Below are positions 1 to 9,154 of a DNA stretch of 51,558 nucleotides, one piece after another. Source of the stretch: JAFGTX01 sp942492225 (GTDB lineage: Bacteria; Bacillota; Clostridia; Peptostreptococcales; Acidaminobacteraceae). The notes beneath the pieces were generated by a model. The model was not told where the DNA came from and did not search any database. It saw only the letters and a list, made by a program, of their open reading frames with translations. Position numbers and translations under genes: made by a program. The DNA lies in NCBI GenBank assembly GCA_942492225.1, contig CALODS010000028.1, positions 1 to 51,558 on the forward strand. The letters are read 5' to 3'. The stretch's first letter is position 1. Every line of letters starts with the position of its first letter.

Positions 1-188
1 TCAATGGAAATAGAAGAATTTAAAAGTAAATCTTTAGCAAAAATATCTCTTTGATAAGCGCCTAGTGTCTGAATATCATTTAGAGTTGCATCACTTAAGC
101 TATCTGCATAGGCAATGGGCATAGAAGGTAATAGAATGTTAAATAGCATTAAGAGACTTAGGATCAATGCTATCTTGCGTTTATACAT
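1..188 (-). CDS. Secreted protein, N-terminal part only (runs off window)
   Basis: An open frame starts at ATG 188 and runs off the left edge, giving 62 codons without a stop. The first 28 or so residues form a typical Sec signal peptide: a basic start (MYKRK), a leucine-rich core and an AYA-DS cleavage site. The start overlaps the stop of the upstream gene by one base (TAATG), which suggests translational coupling, so the two are probably one operon. Too little remains after the signal peptide to suggest a function. It could be a third member of the neighbouring secreted family, but the visible mature part does not resemble those proteins. Confidence 0.6.
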   Translation of the reverse strand, partial: MYKRKIALILSLLMLFNILLPSMPIAYADSLSDATLNDIQTLGAYQRDIFAKDLLLNSSISI

Positions 189-1180
189 TACTTCGCCCCC
201 CATTTGGTTAAGTCATAATCTATATGATAAAAAACTGAACCTGTATTTTTACTAATAAATACTTTGTAATCGTCAAATGTTTCATATCTATTTTTATCGT
301 AAGAATAAACTTTATCTTCATTTTCAACAACATCTGCCACATAAGAGTCTACAAATTTATCAAGTTCTACTTTATCTTGTATAAATAAAGCTACAGCATC
401 TTTAAGAGCTAATACTAGATGGTCTTGTTTAAAACCTGTTGCAACAATTTTTTCTCTATATTCTGCTAGTGACTCCCCTTGATACTTAATATTATATAAG
501 TGTCCTGTTTTTAGTCGTACCGAATAATGAATACCATCAGACAAAGCAAATTCGTTAGGCATAAAACCAACATAAATTAAAGGTGTGCTTTTAGAAACCA
601 CGGCTGCTTTACAAGAATATAAACCTACCGAAGCAGGTGTTTGATGAACGTACAAGTTATATTTCTGTGCATACCATCCGAAAATTCTGTAAAGCTCATA
701 GCGGTATTTGTTCATTAGTGGGTAGACATCATCAGCGGTTGTTGTGAATGATTCACCCTCTACATAGGAAGTCAAACCAAATGTATCATTATTAATATTC
801 TCTGAATCAAGTTTTTGCATAAATTCATGCGTTAACTTTCTATCTTGTGCTTCTAAAGCTTCATAAGCTAGTTCATCTACTGAAACTGTTGGATCAATGA
901 CTTGATTGCCGATCAAACCCTTGTTAGCTTCATAATCTGCTAAAGCTTGTCTTACTACCTCAACCGATACCTCAGCTGTCTGATCGCTTACTTCAAATAT
1001 ATTGTTTTCATTCACAAAACTAATTACTTCATCTTCTGTGTAGGTTTTGTTTTCAATTAGATTTTCGGCCATAGCTTTATTAAGTAGTAATTCTGCAAGA
1101 TCGTGCTGTGTGAAGCCTGCTGCGAATGTTGAACTCATTATTGCTGTTGCCATTAATAGTGTTGTGATTATTTTTTTCAT
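188..1180 (-). CDS. Secreted protein of unknown family, tandem paralogue A
   Basis: 330 residues. The N-terminus is a signal peptide (MKK, hydrophobic core, STFA cleavage near residue 20). The mature part has an acidic helical N-terminal half with many Glu/Asp and Asn, then a C-terminal half rich in Tyr and Phe, including RYELYRIFGWYA near residue 160 and VFYHIDYDLTKWG at the end. I do not recognise a family and see no enzyme motif. It is a full-length sister of the gene at 1293-2285 and lies 112 bases downstream of it. A good ribosome site (AGGGGAGAG) precedes the ATG. It is probably co-transcribed with its sister and with the partial gene at 1-188. Confidence 0.75.
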   Translation of the reverse strand: MKKIITTLLMATAIMSSTFAAGFTQHDLAELLLNKAMAENLIENKTYTEDEVISFVNENNIFEVSDQTAEVSVEVVRQALADYEANKGLIGNQVIDPTVSVDELAYEALEAQDRKLTHEFMQKLDSENINNDTFGLTSYVEGESFTTTADDVYPLMNKYRYELYRIFGWYAQKYNLYVHQTPASVGLYSCKAAVVSKSTPLIYVGFMPNEFALSDGIHYSVRLKTGHLYNIKYQGESLAEYREKIVATGFKQDHLVLALKDAVALFIQDKVELDKFVDSYVADVVENEDKVYSYDKNRYETFDDYKVFISKNTGSVFYHIDYDLTKWGAK

Positions 1181-1292
1181 TGTTATCTCTCCCCTTGATC
1201 TCTTTTTTAGTCTACAATAATTTCCTTTTTACTTTTGTATAGTAATTAACAAATTTTATGAACTTCTTATATGTATAGTAGCTTCTTGAACA

Positions 1293-2285
1293 TTACTGAG
1301 TCCCCCATTGTGTTAAGTCATAGTCTATATGATAAAAGACTGATCCTGTGCATTTGATAATAAATACTTTATAATCGTCAAAGGTTTCATATCTTTTTTT
1401 ATCACAAGAATAAACCTTATCTTCATTTTCAACTACGTCTGCCACATAGGTATCCACAAATTTATTAAGTTCAACTTCATCCTGTATGAATAAAGCTAAA
1501 GCATCTTTAAGAGCTAATACCAGATGGTCTTGTTTAAAACCTGTTGCTACAATTTTTTTTCTAGCTTCTGCCAATGGTTCTCCTTGATACTTGATATGAT
1601 ACAAATGCCCTGTTTGCATACGCACTGAATAGTAAATACCATCCGATAAAGCAAATTGGTCAGGCATAAATCCAAATTCAATCAAAGGTGTACTTTGAGA
1701 GTCTACCGAAGCTTCATCAGCATATAAACCTACAGATGCAGGTGATCTGTAAACATATAAATTATATTCTCTTGCATACCAACCAAAAATCCTATAAAGC
1801 TCATAACGATACTTATTCATTAATGGATAACGGTCGTCATCATACGTTATAAATGATTCACCATCTACTTTTGAAGTTAAACCAAATGTCTCATTATTAA
1901 TATTTTCTGCATCAAGTTTTTTCATAAACTCATGAGTTAACTTTCTATCTTGTGCTTCTAAAGCTTCATAAGCTAGTTCATCTACTGAAACTGTTGGATC
2001 AATAACTTGATTGCCGATCAAACCCTTGTTAGCTTCATAATCTGCTAAAGCTTGTCTTACTACCTCAACCGATACCTCAGCTGTCTGATCGCTTACTTCA
2101 AATATATTGTTTTCATTCACAAAACTGTTTACTTCATCTTCTGTGTAGGTTTTGTTTTCAATTAGATTTTCGGCCATAGCTTTATTAAGTAGTAATTCTG
2201 CTAAATCGTATTGTGTGAACCCTTCTGCGAATGTTGAACTCATTATTGCTATTGCCATTAATAGTGTTGTAATTAATTTTTTCAT
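1293..2285 (-). CDS. Secreted protein of unknown family, tandem paralogue B
   Basis: 330 residues, the same length as paralogue A with no obvious gaps between them. It has a signal peptide (MKKLITTLLMAIAIMSSTFA) followed by the same two-part architecture. The first ~135 residues are almost identical to paralogue A, and DNA around 1939-2177 is nearly identical to 834-1072. The C-terminal half has diverged more, for example in the stretch after GLY near residue 185. The ribosome site AGGAGAG lies 6 bases before the ATG. It is the first gene of the putative three-gene operon running down to the window edge. Function unknown; a secreted or surface-exposed role is inferred from the signal peptide only. 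Confidence 0.75.
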   Translation of the reverse strand: MKKLITTLLMAIAIMSSTFAEGFTQYDLAELLLNKAMAENLIENKTYTEDEVNSFVNENNIFEVSDQTAEVSVEVVRQALADYEANKGLIGNQVIDPTVSVDELAYEALEAQDRKLTHEFMKKLDAENINNETFGLTSKVDGESFITYDDDRYPLMNKYRYELYRIFGWYAREYNLYVYRSPASVGLYADEASVDSQSTPLIEFGFMPDQFALSDGIYYSVRMQTGHLYHIKYQGEPLAEARKKIVATGFKQDHLVLALKDALALFIQDEVELNKFVDTYVADVVENEDKVYSCDKKRYETFDDYKVFIIKCTGSVFYHIDYDLTQWGTQ

Positions 2286-2324
2286 TATTATCTCTCCTAT
2301 CTATACTCATGTATTGTCAGTTAT

Positions 2325-2352
2325 ATATTAACTAAAGAATTTTTTTTTCCAA
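2325..2352 (-). promoter_or_regulatory. Possible promoter for the secreted paralogue operon
   Basis: On the minus strand TTGGAA (complement of 2347-2352) is followed after 16 bases by TAATAT, about 40 bases before the ATG of the 1293-2285 gene. The match is moderate and the region is AT-rich, so this is tentative. Confidence 0.3.
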
Positions 2353-2387
2353 TTATGACGATTATGTCAATTTTCCTCAACATTGTG

Positions 2388-2513
2388 AAAAAAGCACGCT
2401 AAAAGAAAATCTTTTAGCGTGCCTTTTGCATTTAATGAATCCTTGCCTTTTTGAACGAATATTGTAACTACAGAAGATCCATAAACGTTACTTCATTAGT
2501 AACTATGATTATA
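2388..2513 (-). ncRNA. Candidate small RNA (orphan -10 box and strong terminator)
   Basis: No gene ends near the strong terminator at 2394-2422, yet a perfect TATAAT lies upstream on the same strand (complement of 2508-2513). Transcription from about 2501 to the terminator would give an RNA of about 110 bases. Its 5' end would form a small hairpin (GTTACT/AGTAAC, 2487-2503). The -35 region is weak (TTGGAA with a 20-base gap). No convincing ORF with a ribosome site is present. Alternatively the terminator only blocks read-through from the nitroreductase gene. Confidence 0.35.
2394..2422 (-). terminator. Strong intrinsic terminator
   Basis: A perfect 12-base-pair stem (GCACGCTAAAAG and its complement) with a 5-base loop is followed on the minus strand by six T. 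On the plus strand the following tract is poorer (CTTTTGC), so the minus orientation is favoured. Confidence 0.75.
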
Positions 2514-2599
2514 ATAACACAATATACAATTATTTCCAAGTTATTTTTTATATAAATATTTAAATTTCTGAATATTAATCATCAGTTTATTTTATAATC

Positions 2600-2631
2600 A
2601 AAAAAAGTTTGCAAGCTACTGTCGCAAACTT
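2600..2631 (-). terminator. Intrinsic terminator after the nitroreductase gene
   Basis: The stem AAGTTTGC/GCAAACTT (2624-2631 with 2605-2612) is followed on the minus strand by a run of T. It sits 12 bases past the stop of the 2643-3428 gene. Confidence 0.75.
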
Positions 2632-2642
2632 ATCACTGTTTA

Positions 2643-3428
2643 TTAATCTTGAACACTAATCGTTCCAAGATAATTTTGGTCATTTTCATGAAACTTCATT
2701 TTTTCAAACTCAATCTTACTGCCAAATGAGCGTGCTGTTTCAACAACATGATATAACCCTATGCCACTATCCAATGTCACTAAGGGTCCAATCATCCCCG
2801 CAAATAAGCCTTTCGGCATAGCTTTATAATAATCCCAAGACCCGTTGTTCAAGTACATTCTCCATGGTTGATTATTTACGGCTGAAGGTGCCGTTAAAAC
2901 TGATTCCGCAATAAATCGATCGGTATCGCTAAGTTCTTCATAGCCAAAGAATATTTCCTTAATATCTTTTCTTTTTCTATTTCTAATAAACTCTAGAGGC
3001 GCTAGTGGTTCACCAAACCCTATGAGTATCGTAAAATCATGTGTGTTATCAATATTAACAAGTGTCCCTAATTTATCAACACTCATCTTAGCACCAATCC
3101 AGCAAGTGCCTAAATTTTTTAACGTTAAAAACTTGATTAGTTGCTCACCAACATATCCCAAATTAAATAACGCATCCTGATTTTTTTTGCAGGTTAACAA
3201 GAGGTAATGAGGCGCCTTTACATATGTATACTTTGAAGCAAGGCCAGCCAGCACTTTCTTTACTTGATCTCCCTGTTCTATTAAATGAATACTATAATCT
3301 GTTTCTTCCAATATATTTTCTACTTGCTCAAATTGTTGTTTTAATTCCGCTAATATAAACTTATCAAGTGATTTTTTCTTATATTTTCTTACCGATTTTC
3401 TAAAGTGTAGCCAATCTACCTGTGTCAT
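2643..3428 (-). CDS. Nitroreductase-family protein (TM1586-type)
   Basis: 261 residues. The N-terminal RKSVRKY motif near residue 10 is typical of nitroreductase-fold FMN oxidoreductases. A second conserved stretch, APSAVNNQPWRMY near residue 181, matches the second half-domain of the two-lobed TM1586-like branch. The middle (LGYVGEQLIKFLTLKNLGTCWIG, about residues 90-112, given here only as a landmark) is the usual helical core. A flavin-dependent reduction is inferred from the fold; the substrate is not known. It is monocistronic: a ribosome site (AAGGTG) lies 7 bases upstream and an intrinsic terminator follows directly. It is divergent from the plus-strand gene at 3657. Confidence 0.75.
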   Translation of the reverse strand: MTQVDWLHFRKSVRKYKKKSLDKFILAELKQQFEQVENILEETDYSIHLIEQGDQVKKVLAGLASKYTYVKAPHYLLLTCKKNQDALFNLGYVGEQLIKFLTLKNLGTCWIGAKMSVDKLGTLVNIDNTHDFTILIGFGEPLAPLEFIRNRKRKDIKEIFFGYEELSDTDRFIAESVLTAPSAVNNQPWRMYLNNGSWDYYKAMPKGLFAGMIGPLVTLDSGIGLYHVVETARSFGSKIEFEKMKFHENDQNYLGTISVQD

Positions 3429-3625
3429 TTGTTCACCTTCTTTTTCTTTTTCATTAAACTACCTGAATGGTATCATTTATAATTTGCCCAAACAACAGTT
3501 TTTACCATATATTAATATTAAATTATTGATAAAAATATGTGAATTAAATGATAAAGAACGTACAATTTTTTTATAATCAACGTCTTCACACTATAGACGC
3601 AAATTATTATGTAACTGAACTGTGA

Positions 3626-3650
3626 TATAATTAAGGAAAAACTAAAGGAG
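3626..3650 (+). promoter_or_regulatory. -10 box and ribosome site of the 803-residue secreted protein gene
   Basis: A perfect TATAAT at 3626-3631 precedes a strong ribosome site (AAAGGAG, 3644-3650) placed 6 bases before ATG 3657. No good -35 box is seen. Confidence 0.5.
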
Positions 3651-3656
3651 ACAACT

Positions 3657-6068
3657 ATGTCAAAAAAAATTTCAATCTATCTAATTTTATTTATACTTAT
3701 ATCTGCAACTTCTTTTAGTTTCTGCGAAAATATTGATACCGATTACCTCATTCAAACCTCATTAGAAAATGGAAAAACTCAAGACATAGAACAACTACAA
3801 TTCAGTTATACCATACGTACACGTACTGCTGAAAACAAACTCCAGTACACTCAACCTACAAGTGTCTTTATAAACAACCAACTTGTTGCACCTCTTGGAA
3901 AAAATTACTATGTTCATCTTAAAGAAGGTAAAAATACTATATCAATACACTATACACATAATAAAATTCTCACTACCGATACCTATTATTACTATTTAGA
4001 CACAACACCACCATATATCAATGTGGACGGTATCTATAACTATATGACCTCTTCATCCTCACACATTATTTTTTCTGTTAAAGTAGGTGATAATCAGTCA
4101 ATACCAGAAGCCCTTCGTCTAAAAATAACCCTTAACGATAAGGAACTTAAAGAAGTCAATGGTAAATATCATGGTATCCTTGCACAATCTTTGCCAAACT
4201 TTAATGCCCAAAAAGAAAAAACAAATGATCAGCATCCTACTGACAATATTGTAACCATAGAAGCAACCGATGGACTAGGCCATAAGACAATAAAAAGCTA
4301 TCACATTATCTATACACCTAAGGACATTAATTATAACCAACTACGATATCTAATAGAAAAAGTTCCAGGATTAATAAGTCAGTCTCCATTGTATGATACT
4401 CTCAGTCGTTATTCACCTGTTGGTGTTGCTCTTGACGATTCAAATATAACTGTTCTAGGCACGTTTGGTGGTTATGTTGTCCTAGGTCACGATTCACCTA
4501 TTTATAACCTTGAGGGGGATGATTTTGTGGTCAATGCACATTGGTCAGATCAAGGCATACCATTGACCTCAGTAATGGTAATGGAAGATACCAATAACAA
4601 CCGCATCCCTGATGACACATGGTACACCATTAAAGATACTTTTGGAGAAAACAAAGAAGGCAAAAATTATTTAATTAAATACTCCTTTTCCGAAAAAGGA
4701 GACTATACAACATCTAAAGGAGGCACCGTTGAACTAAATCTTCAAGTCCCAGTATCAACGCCACTTCCAACGCCATATCTTCAAATGGCAAAAGATATAA
4801 ATTGGAAGCAATTTAGACCAGAATATTACCTATTGCAAGGCAACATAAAATATATGCATCAAAAACCTATCAAAACAGTTCATCTTGATACCAAAGGATA
4901 TAATATTGATAATGCGCAAAATGATCGCGGAGATTTTGTCAAACTTGATAAAATAGATTTCATAAAAATATATTCAAATACTTTAGATTCGATGGAAAAC
5001 ATCGGTAGTGTTATGCCTGCGGTTAACTATGTCGCGCCACTAAAAACAGCGTTTAAAAACCTTAGTTATAACACCGATAACTTAATAGAACTCAATTCAG
5101 AGTCCGTAACTTCTGGTGATTTAGTTTATTATTCTCTGAAAAATGATTATTCCGACATTAAACAAGTGCTCCTTAAACAAACTAAACCACTTGTAAATCG
5201 GGACTATGTTTTTATCTATCCTGAAGAAAATTTATATGATAACTTACCATATAAATTAACAGATAACCAAATAACACTCATTTCTCCTTATAATAGATCA
5301 CATTTATCTGTCGTTTCCCTTGCTGAAAACGCAGATACAGAATCTGAAATTAAAGGTATTATCGAACTTTATAATAATCCCTCAGATATCAAAGAAATGA
5401 AATGGGTTGATTTAATGACACTTAAACATACTCTTTCGGCTTATTTAAACACTGATGATATTACATTGACAACAGCGCAGAGAGGGTCTTTTGAACTGCT
5501 CAAATATGATATTACCCACCTGCTCTATTCTACTATTGAAAGCTCTATTGGTGACGCCAGTAACAGTAAGGATGAACTATTGAAGTTAAAATGGATGACC
5601 GATTTTCTTTCGGATGAAGAATTTAATGCTCTTGATAACGATTCGGTAAGAACATTAGAAAACAAGCTGATTAAGCTAATTGATTATGAACTGCCTACAA
5701 ATATTCCTATTTCAAGTGATCAGAAGACTTATCTTCTGTCAGCAATAAGTAATATTGCCTATACACTTTCGGTAGAGGAATATGAACGGGGTCTTCAACC
5801 AAATATATTATTACAGCAAACACCTTATCCAACAACATCATCAGACCTCGCGTTCGAAATTTCTTTTATGAAGAAAGACAATAAAATGACCAAACTCTAT
5901 AGACAAGTCCAGTACGAGATTAAAGTACCTTCAGAAAAAAGTACCTTTGAGCTCTACTACATGGACCATGGCAACAAGATAAATATTCCAATAACGTATA
6001 ATGCGTTTGCATCAAAAATTATATTTTCAACAGATTATTTAGGTACTTTTATTCTTTCAGAAAAATAA
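3657..6068 (+). CDS. Large secreted protein with Ig-like and Bacteroidota-like surface domain
   Basis: 803 residues with a signal peptide (MSKKISIYLILFILISATSF, cleavage near residue 24) and no SLH or LPXTG anchor. Residues ~115-222 look like a bacterial Ig-like module (DTTPPYINVDG start, VTIEATDGLGHK end). Residues ~256-460 resemble a domain I know from Bacteroidota surface proteins: LGTFGGYVVLGHDSPI, then GDDFVV, then DTNNNRIPDDTWY, then LDKIDFIKIYS. The NNNRIPDD loop could bind calcium. The rest is helical, then beta-rich. It is the only clear plus-strand gene, with its own promoter and terminator. No enzyme motif is seen; a cell-surface or extracellular binding role is inferred. Confidence 0.7.
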   Translation: MSKKISIYLILFILISATSFSFCENIDTDYLIQTSLENGKTQDIEQLQFSYTIRTRTAENKLQYTQPTSVFINNQLVAPLGKNYYVHLKEGKNTISIHYTHNKILTTDTYYYYLDTTPPYINVDGIYNYMTSSSSHIIFSVKVGDNQSIPEALRLKITLNDKELKEVNGKYHGILAQSLPNFNAQKEKTNDQHPTDNIVTIEATDGLGHKTIKSYHIIYTPKDINYNQLRYLIEKVPGLISQSPLYDTLSRYSPVGVALDDSNITVLGTFGGYVVLGHDSPIYNLEGDDFVVNAHWSDQGIPLTSVMVMEDTNNNRIPDDTWYTIKDTFGENKEGKNYLIKYSFSEKGDYTTSKGGTVELNLQVPVSTPLPTPYLQMAKDINWKQFRPEYYLLQGNIKYMHQKPIKTVHLDTKGYNIDNAQNDRGDFVKLDKIDFIKIYSNTLDSMENIGSVMPAVNYVAPLKTAFKNLSYNTDNLIELNSESVTSGDLVYYSLKNDYSDIKQVLLKQTKPLVNRDYVFIYPEENLYDNLPYKLTDNQITLISPYNRSHLSVVSLAENADTESEIKGIIELYNNPSDIKEMKWVDLMTLKHTLSAYLNTDDITLTTAQRGSFELLKYDITHLLYSTIESSIGDASNSKDELLKLKWMTDFLSDEEFNALDNDSVRTLENKLIKLIDYELPTNIPISSDQKTYLLSAISNIAYTLSVEEYERGLQPNILLQQTPYPTTSSDLAFEISFMKKDNKMTKLYRQVQYEIKVPSEKSTFELYYMDHGNKINIPITYNAFASKIIFSTDYLGTFILSEK

Positions 6069-6092
6069 AAAACATATTTTAGCATAATTATA

Positions 6093-6122
6093 AAGCGACC
6101 ATTCAAATTTGAATAGTCGCTT
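6093..6122. terminator. Bidirectional terminator between convergent genes
   Basis: AAGCGAC/GTCGCTT (7 base pairs) continues through one mismatch into ATTCAAA/TTTGAAT, making a long hairpin. It lies between the plus-strand stop at 6068 and the minus-strand stop at 6142 and probably serves both. T tracts are modest on both sides. Confidence 0.65.
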
Positions 6123-6141
6123 ATTTTAAACGTTTATTCAA

Positions 6142-9033
6142 TTAAAATACTAATTTAGAAATATAGTACAAAAACTCTTCTCTGCTTAATTGCTTCCCTG
6201 GTGATAATTTATTACCTTTTCCTTCGATAATTCCATACGTCATAGCATATTTTTCTATATATTGTCTATTGAGATCTGATATATCATCTAAGTCTATAAA
6301 CAATTTTTGTCCTGCTCCCATGTCATTATCAATTTTCAACTTTTCCTTATCATAACCATAAGCATCTATTACAATAATCATTCGATCAATTGCCTTTGAA
6401 AAAGTTACAGGCGTGATTTCTCCATAAGGGTCAAATTTTGTTGGTAATAAAACATCTATAAGGCCCAAATCATATGCTAATTCTGCTGACTGAGAAGTCG
6501 TATCCTTAAACTTGTCGCCTGCAGGCTTTTTCAACTCTTCATCACTGATATACTCTAATAGCGCAATGAACGTTTCCGCTAATTCTAATCTTGTTACAGT
6601 TTTTTTGTAACTATCATTTAATGACGGTGACATGATTTTCAAGTCTTCTAAATTAAGAATCCCTTCTATATACTGTGGTGATGGTGTATCTTCATCTTTA
6701 CGATTACCATAACGCTCTTCAATACGTATCGCCAGTTCCATTTGTTCTTTTAGCGCAGCATCTGTAAGAATTTTACTAAAGCCACTCTCATTAATACTTA
6801 CAATTTCTCCACTACTATTTACTATAATAATCCCTTTTAACTCACTTGAAAAATAATAAACGCCCTTTGCAACAACATTTGTTCCTGGAAATTTTACGCT
6901 TAATTCAATTTTCCCATCCCTTTTTCCAGTAATCACACCATCATCATTTTTCGCAACAATATACTCTTCACCAAATACATCTTTCAATTCTATATTTTCT
7001 TTTATTTCACAAAACCCATCTTTAGATGTCTCACGAATGAGTTCTAGCATTGCGAGTCTTGATTTGTGTTCATTTATTTCAGCGTATATAACTGCTGAGT
7101 TTTCTGAGTTAATAGCACTTTTTTGAAGATCAATTATAATTTCTTTCTCCATTGTAATTTCTTCTTCTATTACCGCTAAGCGCACATATTGTCGATCAAT
7201 ATTTATATCTTGTTCCAATTCATAATTGACACCTGAAATTAACTTGTACTTTAAATCATTTTTCAGTATAACCGTTACATCTGGTACCAATTCAGTATTA
7301 ATTGGTAAAGTCACTTGATCAACGAGTTCTAGTTTATCATAAGAGGTAAGCACTTTTATATCTATTTCATCTTCATATCCTCCATCTTTTGATGTCACTT
7401 TTAAAGTTGTTGTTCCTTTCTTTTCGCCAATAAGATAGTAATCATATTCCGTCTCATCCTCTTCATTAACTTTGTCTCTTTTTTCTTTTTTGACCTCTAT
7501 ATAATCACCACTACCTACTGACCACGTCACTTCATTTTCGTAAATATCGTTCACCGTATAGTCTTTTTTCATTTCAAATATCGAGTTTAAAGGCATTTTC
7601 TGACCTACATAAAAATAGTACTTACCTTTTTCTTCAACAAGGTCTTCAACATCAATTTTTATATCTTTAATTGGAGAGATGACTTTCACTTCATACACAG
7701 TTTCTTCCTCAGATTCAGACGTAATTGTTATTTCATTTTTTCCTGCTTCTTTAGGGATGAAATAATAAATATCATCTTTTTTTGTTATTTGTGATGAAGC
7801 GCCTAACTTAGTTTTAAATTTCAGTTCCACTTCAGTCGCATTTGACGGTTCTATAACGATTGGCAACCTATACTCCTGACCTACAAACAATTCCTCTAAT
7901 GGATTATCTAAAGATAAAGATTCAACAATAATTTCTTTTTCTTTATCACTTGTAAGCACAGAAACGCTGCAATTGGCCTCTATTTCACCATCCAATGATG
8001 TTACGGTAATAAGTGCTACCCCTTTACCCACAGCTGTAACGACACCTTCACTATCCACTGATGCGATTTTAGAATTAGATGATTTCCACTTAACATCATT
8101 TTCAAATGGGGGCTTATCGTCAAACGCCGGAACTAATGTATAGTCTAAATCAACCGTATCCCCTATATTTTTTAAATCCACTGATTTATAATTCAGTTTT
8201 ACATCTTTGACCATTGAAATTACTTTTACCATTACGGTATCAAATTTCTTTTTATCTTTCGTTGCAGCTTTTACTTGTGTTCTACCGGCTTTAATCCCTT
8301 CTGCTTGACCATCAACATCAATTTTCAGCACCTCATCCAAGCCACTTGACCATTCAACACCTAATGTTACATCTCTGCCATCACTAAATGCCCTAAAATC
8401 ATGGCGTTCCCCAACAAACACTTGTACCTCTTCAATACCCTCATCAATAAGAATATCTAGTTTAATACCAGAAACAGTAACGATAATATAATCCTTCTTA
8501 CCACCATCTACCGTTTTCGCATGAATCTTTACAGAACCTTCTTTTACGCCTTCTATCAACCCGTTATCATCCACTTGAACATAATGTGAATTTGATGATG
8601 TCCACTCTATGTCATCTTGATAAACCGAGTCTTGTCCATCTACTGGCACAATCTCATATTCTAAAGCATAGACTTCACCAATTTGTACAAAAACTTCTTC
8701 ACCCTTTAAGCTGAAATCTTCTACCATAGATACCACATTTATTTTAATTGTTGCTACTTTACTTGAGTTGTTTTTATCACGTGCATAAACGGTCGCCTTA
8801 CCTTCTTCACTGGCTTCAACAATACCGCTTGAATTAACTTTAAGAATACGCTCGTTTCCTGAAGTCCAACTCATATCTTCTTCAGCTGACAACACTTGAT
8901 TATCAATCAAAAAAGAATCTAAATCAATGACTTCACCGACGTACATTTTTACTTCAAACTTTTCATCTGCAAAAACAACATTACTAAATACCAATAATAG
9001 CAGTATTACAAGCATACTTATTCTATTTTTCAT
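6142..9033 (-). CDS. Surface protein with Big_2 Ig-like repeats and C-terminal SLH region
   Basis: 963 residues. The signal peptide ends near residue 23 (VVFA-DE). Bacterial Ig-like group 2 repeats follow, roughly at 25-100, 103-187, 190-270, 273-360, 370-455 and 458-565. Each has the family hallmarks: a WxSxN-type strand (WTSGNERILKV, WTSSNSHYVQV, WKSSNSKIASV) followed by GxxEGxxxG-type turns. Residues ~815-963 look like divergent SLH modules (FKDTTSQSAELAYDLGLI, IEKYAMTYGIIEGKG, LSREEFLYYI). It is probably exported and held non-covalently to wall polysaccharide. SLH is C-terminal here, the reverse of its neighbour at 9155-11380. The ribosome site GAAGGA is rather far (12 bases) from the ATG. 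Confidence 0.8.
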   Translation of the reverse strand: MKNRISMLVILLLLVFSNVVFADEKFEVKMYVGEVIDLDSFLIDNQVLSAEEDMSWTSGNERILKVNSSGIVEASEEGKATVYARDKNNSSKVATIKINVVSMVEDFSLKGEEVFVQIGEVYALEYEIVPVDGQDSVYQDDIEWTSSNSHYVQVDDNGLIEGVKEGSVKIHAKTVDGGKKDYIIVTVSGIKLDILIDEGIEEVQVFVGERHDFRAFSDGRDVTLGVEWSSGLDEVLKIDVDGQAEGIKAGRTQVKAATKDKKKFDTVMVKVISMVKDVKLNYKSVDLKNIGDTVDLDYTLVPAFDDKPPFENDVKWKSSNSKIASVDSEGVVTAVGKGVALITVTSLDGEIEANCSVSVLTSDKEKEIIVESLSLDNPLEELFVGQEYRLPIVIEPSNATEVELKFKTKLGASSQITKKDDIYYFIPKEAGKNEITITSESEEETVYEVKVISPIKDIKIDVEDLVEEKGKYYFYVGQKMPLNSIFEMKKDYTVNDIYENEVTWSVGSGDYIEVKKEKRDKVNEEDETEYDYYLIGEKKGTTTLKVTSKDGGYEDEIDIKVLTSYDKLELVDQVTLPINTELVPDVTVILKNDLKYKLISGVNYELEQDINIDRQYVRLAVIEEEITMEKEIIIDLQKSAINSENSAVIYAEINEHKSRLAMLELIRETSKDGFCEIKENIELKDVFGEEYIVAKNDDGVITGKRDGKIELSVKFPGTNVVAKGVYYFSSELKGIIIVNSSGEIVSINESGFSKILTDAALKEQMELAIRIEERYGNRKDEDTPSPQYIEGILNLEDLKIMSPSLNDSYKKTVTRLELAETFIALLEYISDEELKKPAGDKFKDTTSQSAELAYDLGLIDVLLPTKFDPYGEITPVTFSKAIDRMIIVIDAYGYDKEKLKIDNDMGAGQKLFIDLDDISDLNRQYIEKYAMTYGIIEGKGNKLSPGKQLSREEFLYYISKLVF

Positions 9034-9122
9034 CTGCTTAACACATCCTTCTACAATTTAAAACACACTATTAATATTAAAGAATATTTTTATGATTATT
9101 CCACTATGTAAGTATTAAAATA

Positions 9123-9145
9123 GGACGACACTTACAGTGTCATCC
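9123..9145 (-). terminator. Probable terminator after the 741-residue SLH protein gene
   Basis: The stem GGATGACACT/AGTGTCGTCC with a 3-base loop pairs fully on the minus strand if one G-U is allowed, but has a C-A mismatch on the plus strand. This favours the minus orientation. The following T tract (TATTTTAA) is short. Confidence 0.5.
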
Positions 9146-9154
9146 CATCTTTTT

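Noticed and set aside
2354..2370. TGAC/GTCA palindrome upstream of the secreted paralogue operon as a regulator site.
   Set aside because: Only four bases per arm in AT-rich DNA and no second copy ahead of the other paralogue.
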